5,254 nt of DNA, from the NCBI GenBank assembly GCA_019348335.1, contig JAHWJR010000141.1:1-5254 (forward strand), written 5' to 3'. The number at the start of each line of letters is the position of its first letter. Positions within the stretch are counted from its first letter, which is position 1. Below are positions 1 through 5,254 of the stretch, one piece after another. The notes below the pieces were generated by a model. That model was given only the letters and a program-made list of their open reading frames with translations. It did no database searches and had not been told where the DNA came from. This stretch comes from Actinomycetota bacterium (lineage in GTDB: Bacteria; Actinomycetota; Acidimicrobiia; Acidimicrobiales; CADCSY01). The translations under genes were made by a program, and so were the position numbers.

Positions 1-1482
<1,482 letters not shown>

Positions 1483-1506
1483 GCTTCCTGTTCGTTGCAA
1501 CTCGGC

Positions 1507-1534
1507 AAGGGCCGGCCCTTCGGGGTCGGCCCTT
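1507..1534 (+). terminator. Hairpin with UUCG tetraloop, likely groEL terminator
   Basis: The arm at 1507-1518 pairs with 1523-1534 over 12 bp, with one G-T wobble at 1515/1526, around a TTCG loop at 1519-1522. On the plus-strand RNA the loop is the very stable cUUCGg type. It starts 25 bases after the groEL stop in the 76-base gap between two convergent genes. No T-run follows, so it is not a textbook intrinsic terminator; hairpins without a U-tract are common behind genes of high-GC actinobacteria. The stem would also form in the minus-strand transcript of the SpoIID-like gene (loop CGAA), so it could act in both directions. Confidence 0.7.
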
Positions 1535-1558
1535 CGTCGTGCCCGGGGTCGGCGCCGC

Positions 1559-3235
1559 TCATGGGTGCCGGCGCCGCGGCCGCTCCCGCAGTGCGGGCCG
1601 CGGGCCGGCGACGTGGAGGGCCAACCCGGCCCCGGTGGCGGCGACCAGCCCGGCGGCCACCGCCGTGGTCGCCGCGTGCAGCGGGTGGTCGTACCACGAC
1701 AGGGCGAGGGCGCCGGACGTGTCGGACCGGCCGATCAGTGAGCGACCCGGCCCGGAGCCCCCGCCGGCGATGACCGGGGCGGCCTGGAACCCGCCGCCGG
1801 CCCCAGCCTCGGGGCCGGGCTCCCCGGGGCGCTCGACCCGAAGGCTCCACAGGGTGGAGCGCAGCCCCAGCGCGTCGCGGAAGCCCAGCCCCGTCATCTG
1901 CCGCACCCCCGCGTCCCCGAGCAGCTCCACGCTGAGCGGTCGCCCCGACGGTCCGGTCTCGGCGACGCGGACATCCTGGACACCGCCGGGGTAACCGAGC
2001 CTCCGCCCGAGCTGATCGAGGGGGATGCGCACCTCCCACGGCTGCGGGTCCGCCGTCGGGTACTCGACCGCCGGCAGGTAGGGCAGGTCGACTCCGGAGG
2101 TGGCGAAGCCCTCCTCCGGCGTGGCGGAGACGCCGCCGCCGCTGGCCGAGTACACCGCCTCTGCCAGCGCCCCCTTGAAGCGGACCACCTGGCCACGGGT
2201 GGCGGCCACGGCGGCGTCCATGGCCCGGTACTCGGCCTGCTGGCCCAGGTAGACCTGGCAGTCCTGGCTGTCGCACAGCTCGCCGGAGACGGCCATGGCC
2301 CGCAGGGCGTAGGTGCGGGCCGCCACCGCCTGCGCCCCCAGGGCGGCCTGCGGCCAGCTGGCGTCGCGTACCTCACCCATCCCCCTCAGGTAGTCCTCCA
2401 CCCCGAGCTCGTTCACCAGCCGCAGGCCCCCGCCCCCGGCGACGGCCTGGACCGCACCGCGGTAACGGGCGCTGCGAGCGGGGACGGCGACGGTGCCTCC
2501 CGACGAGGGAATGGCCCACATGGCCGAGCCTGACGTGGCGACGTCGTTCGGTGGCGGCGGTGCCTCCGCCTCAGGGGGAGGCGGTTCGGCCGCCGGTGGC
2601 CCCGGCGGGCCGGGTGCCGGAGGGGGCGCCGGCGGGGGGTCGCCGGTCGGCGGGGACGGCGGCGGAGGGGGCGGGTCGTCCGGACCGATGAGGCCGCCCA
2701 GGAGGCCCCCACCTTGGCCCTCCTGGTGCTGGCTCGGGGGGCTCACCAGTACGGGCTGTGACACGGTGGCGGCGGCCACGGTGGCGCCCGACACCGGCTC
2801 TGCCCGGTAGGCGCCGTCGAAGCGGAGCCGCACCGAGCCGCCGGGGCCCACCTTGACGGGGAACCCGGGTGCCTGGGGGCCCTCCCGAGGACTGCGCACC
2901 TCACCACCCCCGGGGAAGGAGACCACCGCCTCAGCGCCGCCCGACAGGACGGCCACCCTCACCGCTCCGCCGGCCTCGCCGATGGTGGTGCCGGGATAGA
3001 AGTGCTGGAGGATCTCGGCGGTGGAGGCGCCGGCTGCGCCCATGGCCAGAGCGCCGTCCTGGGCCATGCCCACCCCGTGCCCGTGCCCCCGGCCCTCGAC
3101 CACCACGACGGGCTCGACCGGCGCCGGCGCCGGCGCCGCAGGGGACGCGGCGGAGGCGCCGAGGACCATCACGGTGACGAGCAGCAGGAACGGCGCCGGC
3201 CGGCGCCGGGGCCGGGAACGGTGAGGTGGTGCCAC
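1559..3235 (-). CDS. Secreted SpoIID/LytB-domain protein
   Basis: Predicted secreted cell-wall protein of the SpoIID/LytB family; characterised SpoIID is a peptidoglycan lytic transglycosylase acting on glycan strands without stem peptides. 558 aa from a GTG start; no clear Shine-Dalgarno. Layout: Arg-rich n-region and hydrophobic core (about 1-30), signal peptide with likely cleavage near ASA/A; GRGHGHGVGM motif at 48-57 followed by ILQHFYPGTT (75-84); a small beta-rich segment to about 160; proline-rich linker 187-229; SpoIID core about 257-466 with VEDYLRGMGEV (279-289, Glu288 the candidate catalytic acid by position), WPQAALGAQAVAARTYAL (294-311), CDSQDCQVY (321-329) and VYSASGGG (361-368). 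A Gly-rich stretch leads to a hydrophobic segment at about 519-541 and an Arg-rich tail, which could anchor the C terminus in the membrane. Family assignment is firm; enzymatic activity and substrate are inferred. The gene is convergent with groEL and divergent from hemQ. Confidence 0.9.
   Translation of the reverse strand: MAPPHRSRPRRRPAPFLLLVTVMVLGASAASPAAPAPAPVEPVVVVEGRGHGHGVGMAQDGALAMGAAGASTAEILQHFYPGTTIGEAGGAVRVAVLSGGAEAVVSFPGGGEVRSPREGPQAPGFPVKVGPGGSVRLRFDGAYRAEPVSGATVAAATVSQPVLVSPPSQHQEGQGGGLLGGLIGPDDPPPPPPSPPTGDPPPAPPPAPGPPGPPAAEPPPPEAEAPPPPNDVATSGSAMWAIPSSGGTVAVPARSARYRGAVQAVAGGGGLRLVNELGVEDYLRGMGEVRDASWPQAALGAQAVAARTYALRAMAVSGELCDSQDCQVYLGQQAEYRAMDAAVAATRGQVVRFKGALAEAVYSASGGGVSATPEEGFATSGVDLPYLPAVEYPTADPQPWEVRIPLDQLGRRLGYPGGVQDVRVAETGPSGRPLSVELLGDAGVRQMTGLGFRDALGLRSTLWSLRVERPGEPGPEAGAGGGFQAAPVIAGGGSGPGRSLIGRSDTSGALALSWYDHPLHAATTAVAAGLVAATGAGLALHVAGPRPALRERPRRRHP
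2549..2677 (-). repeat. Low-complexity tract encoding a proline-rich linker
   Basis: This part of the SpoIID-like gene encodes residues 187-229, mostly Pro with Ala, Gly and Glu in irregular PPPP and PAPPP units. The coding strand is C-rich and the plus (template) strand carries several runs of three to six G within a short distance. It separates the N-terminal GHG-motif segment from the SpoIID core and probably acts as an extended spacer in the cell wall. It is not an exact tandem repeat. Confidence 0.75.
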
Positions 3236-3270
3236 AACGGTCCGGCAGCGTACCGGTAGCGTCTACCCCG
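3236..3270. promoter_or_regulatory. Divergent start region with inverted repeats and possible -10 boxes
   Basis: Only 35 bp separate the GTG of the SpoIID-like gene from the ATG of hemQ. The gap holds an 8-bp palindrome TACCGGTA (3251-3258) and an overlapping inverted repeat GGTAG-CGT-CTACC (3255-3267). TAGCGT at 3257-3262 fits the actinobacterial -10 pattern TAnnnT and ends 8 bases before the hemQ ATG, the spacing of a leaderless transcript. On the minus strand TACGCT (3252 down to 3247) ends 11 bases before the GTG. No convincing -35 boxes or Shine-Dalgarno sequences are seen for either gene. The promoter and operator roles are inference from position and pattern. Confidence 0.35.
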
Positions 3271-3963
3271 ATGTCCGAGCCGGTCCCGCCCGTCGAACCC
3301 GCCGAGGGGTGGGCCGTCCTCCACCTGTTCTGCACCGTGGGTCCGGCGGCAGACGGCGAGGCGGTCTCCAGCGCCGTCAAGCACGCCGAAGCCGGCGACC
3401 ACCAGGTCGTGCCCTTCGCCGTGCTGGGCCACAAGGCCGACCTCGGGTTCATGGCCCTCGGGCCCGACCTGTGGCGCCTCCAGGCCTTCCAGCGCGACCT
3501 GCAGGACGCCGGCCTGGGCCTGGCCGACTCCTATCTCTCGCTCACCGAGGTCTCGGAGTACGCCGCCGGCGTCCCCGACAAGGCCAGGCAGGCCCGCCTC
3601 TACCCGACGCTGCCGCCGGAAGGGATGCCGGCGTTCTGCTTCTACCCCATGTCGAAGCGCCGCGACGTGGATCGCAACTGGTACACGCTGGCGTACGAGG
3701 AGCGCCTCGAGCTCATGTACGAGCACGGCCGCGTGGGGCGCACCTTCGCCGGGCGGGTCCTCCAGCTGGTCACCGGCTCCACCGGCATCGACGACTTCGA
3801 ATGGGCCGTCTCGCTGTTCGCGGTGCGCCCCGACGACCTCAAGGAGTGCGTCCACACCATGCGCTTCGACGCCGCCTCGGCCCACTACGCCGAGTTCGGC
3901 CCGTTCGTCACCGGCCTGATCGCTCCCCTGGCGGAGGTCCTGCGCCGGGTGGGCCTGGGCTAG
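3271..3963 (+). CDS. hemQ: Coproheme decarboxylase HemQ/ChdC (chlorite dismutase family)
   Basis: Cytoplasmic enzyme that oxidatively decarboxylates coproheme III to heme b using peroxide, the last step of the coproporphyrin-dependent heme pathway of Gram-positive bacteria. 230 aa, normal family length. The N terminus EGWAVLHLF (12-20) is the usual first strand of the ferredoxin-like fold. The diagnostic block is FYPMSKRR (124-131) and NWY (136-138). Against Geobacillus HemQ numbering, Tyr125 corresponds to catalytic Tyr145, Lys129 to Lys149, His152 in EHGRVG to the proximal heme ligand His172, and Gln165 to the distal Gln185, all with matching spacing. DDFEWAVSLF (174-183) and MRFDAASAHYAEFGPF (197-212) are also typical. 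The ATG at 3271 is preferred over an in-frame GTG at 3226, which would overlap the divergent gene and add residues unlike the family. No other heme gene is in view; a LivH-like permease gene follows 23 bp downstream. Confidence 0.95.
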   Translation: MSEPVPPVEPAEGWAVLHLFCTVGPAADGEAVSSAVKHAEAGDHQVVPFAVLGHKADLGFMALGPDLWRLQAFQRDLQDAGLGLADSYLSLTEVSEYAAGVPDKARQARLYPTLPPEGMPAFCFYPMSKRRDVDRNWYTLAYEERLELMYEHGRVGRTFAGRVLQLVTGSTGIDDFEWAVSLFAVRPDDLKECVHTMRFDAASAHYAEFGPFVTGLIAPLAEVLRRVGLG

Positions 3964-3974
3964 AGAACCGGAGC

Positions 3975-3979
3975 GAGGG
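3975..3979 (+). promoter_or_regulatory. Ribosome binding site for the TTG-started permease gene
   Basis: GAGGG lies 7 bases before the TTG at 3987 and just after the hemQ stop (3961-3963). It is the best Shine-Dalgarno match nearby and decides the start: translation from this TTG gives a signal peptide with a basic residue before the hydrophobic core. The next candidate, GTG at 4008, would cut off that basic n-region. Confidence 0.6.
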
Positions 3980-3986
3980 CACCGAG

Positions 3987-5254
3987 TTGCACCTGCGGAT
4001 CCTGGCCGTGCTCGCCACGGCGCTGGCCCTGTCGATCATCCCCGGGACGGCGGCCGAGGCCCAGCAGGGGGGCGGGGGCGGCGAGTCGGTGCGGGGCACC
4101 ATCACCGACGGCGACGGCGAGCCGGTGGAGGGCGTGGACATCCTGGTGGAGACCGCCGACGGCGAGGAGGTGGGTGTCGCCACCACCGGTCCCGACGGTA
4201 CCTACGAGCTCGAGCTACCGGGGCCCGGCCAGTACCGAGCCACCATCGACCAGGAGACCCTGGAGGACCTCGAGCTGGAGCTGCGCAACCCCGACAAGGC
4301 CACGCTCGAGTTCCCCGTCCGCCCGGGGCAGTCGCGGCCGCTGCTGTTCCCGCTGGGCGAGAGCGGCCGCAGCATCAGCGGCACGTTCATCCGCGTCCTC
4401 CAGCTACTCGTCGAGGGAGTGAAATTCGGGCTGATCATCGCCATGTCCGCCGTCGGCCTGTCGCTCATCTTCGGCACGACGGGTCTGGTCAACTTCGCCC
4501 ACGGAGAGCTGGTCACCTTCGGGGCACTGGCCGCGTGGATCGCCAACGTGCTGGTCGGCCTGCACTTCGTGCCGGCCACGGTGGTGGGCGTGGTCGCCGG
4601 CGGGCTGGCCGGGGCGGCGCTGGACAAGGGCCTGTGGCGCCCGCTGCGGCGACGAGGCACCGGCCTCATCGCCATGCTGGTGATCTCCATCGGCCTGGGG
4701 CTCCTGGTGCGGTACATCTTCTTGTACCAGTTCGGCGGGCGCACCCGGCCCTACGCCCAGTACGTCGCCCAGCGCGCCATCTCCATCGGGCCGATCGCCA
4801 TCGCTCCCAAGGACATCGTCTCCATCCTCGTGTCCCTCGCCGTCCTCGTCGCGGTGGGCATCGCCCTCCAGCGCACCAAGGCCGGCAAGGCCATGCGGGC
4901 GGTGGCCGACAACCCCGACCTGGCCTCGTCGTCGGGCATCGACGTCGAGCGGGTGATCCTGCTGGTCTGGGCCTTCGGTGCGGGCCTGGCCGCCCTGGGC
5001 GGAACGCTGCTGGGCCTGACCGAGCAGGTGAGCTGGCAGATGGGCTTCCAGTTGCTGCTCCTCATGTTCGCCGGGGTCATCCTCGGAGGGTTGGGGACCG
5101 CCTACGGGGCGCTGCTGGGCAGCTTCGTGGTCGGCGTGTTCCTCCAGATGTCGACGCTGGTCATCTCTCCCGAGCTCAAGAACGTCGGCGCCCTCCTCGT
5201 GCTGATCCTCATCCTGCTCGTGCGGCCCCAGGGCATCCTCGGCCAGGCGGAGCG
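3987..5254 (+). CDS. LivH-type branched-chain amino acid ABC permease with N-terminal secreted domain, 3'-truncated
   Basis: Inner-membrane permease of a branched-chain amino acid (HAAT) ABC importer, carrying an extra extracytoplasmic domain. 422 codons are visible with no stop. Signal peptide 1-25 (MHLRI, hydrophobic core, AEA/QQ cleavage), Gly-rich spacer 26-33, carboxypeptidase-regulatory-like beta-sandwich about 34-122 (VRGTITDGDGEPVEGVDI and TTGPDGTYELELPGPGQY), then the LivH permease from about 134. LivH landmarks: VNFAHGE (168-174), the cytoplasmic coupling loop RAVADNPDLASSSGID (304-319), LGGLGTAYGALLG (367-378) and near-C-terminal LVRPQGILG (411-419), equivalent to MPTGILG close to the end of E. 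coli LivH. About eight hydrophobic segments are seen; Arg/Lys-rich loops at 214-223 and 295-304 fall inside if the N terminus is outside, which agrees with the signal peptide. Probably co-transcribed with hemQ. The exact substrate is unknown; LivH-family permeases also serve urea, amides and aromatic compounds. Confidence 0.88.
   Translation, partial: MHLRILAVLATALALSIIPGTAAEAQQGGGGGESVRGTITDGDGEPVEGVDILVETADGEEVGVATTGPDGTYELELPGPGQYRATIDQETLEDLELELRNPDKATLEFPVRPGQSRPLLFPLGESGRSISGTFIRVLQLLVEGVKFGLIIAMSAVGLSLIFGTTGLVNFAHGELVTFGALAAWIANVLVGLHFVPATVVGVVAGGLAGAALDKGLWRPLRRRGTGLIAMLVISIGLGLLVRYIFLYQFGGRTRPYAQYVAQRAISIGPIAIAPKDIVSILVSLAVLVAVGIALQRTKAGKAMRAVADNPDLASSSGIDVERVILLVWAFGAGLAALGGTLLGLTEQVSWQMGFQLLLLMFAGVILGGLGTAYGALLGSFVVGVFLQMSTLVISPELKNVGALLVLILILLVRPQGILGQAE
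4086..4352 (+). other. Carboxypeptidase-regulatory-like domain within the permease gene
   Basis: Residues 34-122 of the permease have the pattern of the carboxypeptidase-D regulatory-like / Cna-B-like beta-sandwich: V-x-G-T-I-T-D-x-D-G-E-P-V-x-G-V, a central TTGPDGTYELELPGPGQYRATID block, then a shorter strand pair ending PLLFPLG. It is acidic, has no transmembrane character and follows a signal peptide, so it should sit outside the membrane. Typical LivH proteins begin directly at the first membrane helix. No catalytic residues are recognised; such domains usually serve structural or binding roles. Confidence 0.75.

Noticed and set aside
2493..2810. Plus-strand Gly-rich open frame resembling PE-PGRS-type protein
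   Set aside because: It is the antisense of the proline-rich linker; the glycine runs simply mirror proline codons.
3121..3138. Three tandem GCGCCG hexamers
   Set aside because: They encode (Ala-Pro)3 after the signal peptide of the SpoIID-like protein; too short and too expected in GC-rich coding DNA to be a repeat element.
3226..3270. Upstream GTG start for hemQ adding 15 residues
   Set aside because: It would overlap the divergent gene, has no ribosome binding site, and adds residues unlike the family; ATG at 3271 fits the usual length.
3169..3885. 238-aa minus-strand open frame opposite hemQ
   Set aside because: Antisense shadow of hemQ, which has a clear family match; long shadows are expected at this GC content.
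4174..4422. 82-aa plus-strand open frame in another frame of the permease N-terminal region
   Set aside because: Ser/Arg-rich out-of-frame translation; the signal-peptide and beta-sandwich frame explains this DNA.
4202..4744. 180-aa minus-strand open frame opposite the permease gene
   Set aside because: Ser/Arg/Pro-rich antisense shadow of a clear LivH coding region. The minus-strand frame at 4751-5080 is rejected for the same reason.

Overview
The window is very GC-rich DNA with dense, third-position GC-biased coding on both strands. Three signs point to a high-GC actinobacterial genome: a GroEL that reads like the actinobacterial type, a secreted SpoIID/LytB-domain protein with its GHG motif at the N terminus, and GTG and TTG starts. 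An early-branching class such as Acidimicrobiia would fit, but that is inference. There is no sign of a phage, transposon, CRISPR array, tRNA or rRNA. The sequence looks chromosomal and mostly housekeeping.

Layout: (1) Positions 1-1482, plus strand: groEL, lacking about the first 48 codons because the window starts inside it. (2) Positions 1483-1558: a short convergent gap holding a 12-bp hairpin with a UUCG loop, the likely groEL terminator. (3) Positions 1559-3235, minus strand: a secreted SpoIID/LytB-domain protein with a signal peptide, an N-terminal GHGVGM segment, a long proline-rich linker, the SpoIID core and a C-terminal hydrophobic helix. (4) Positions 3236-3270: a 35-bp divergent start region with small inverted repeats and possible -10 elements for both strands. 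(5) Positions 3271-3963, plus strand: hemQ (chdC), coproheme decarboxylase, with a complete Firmicutes-type active-site set. (6) From position 3987 to the window end, plus strand: a branched-chain amino acid ABC permease of the LivH family. It starts at a TTG behind a good ribosome binding site and carries an extra signal peptide and an extracytoplasmic carboxypeptidase-regulatory-like beta-sandwich before the permease. The open frame runs off the window a few residues before the expected end.

The genes do not form one obvious pathway. groEL (protein folding) and the SpoIID-like gene (peptidoglycan) are convergent neighbours. hemQ (last step of the coproporphyrin route to heme) and the livH-like gene are 23 bp apart on the same strand and probably co-transcribed; the liv genes would be expected to continue downstream. 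The most unusual feature is the fusion of a secreted beta-sandwich domain to the LivH permease. Its TTG start makes it easy to miss or to truncate in automated annotation.
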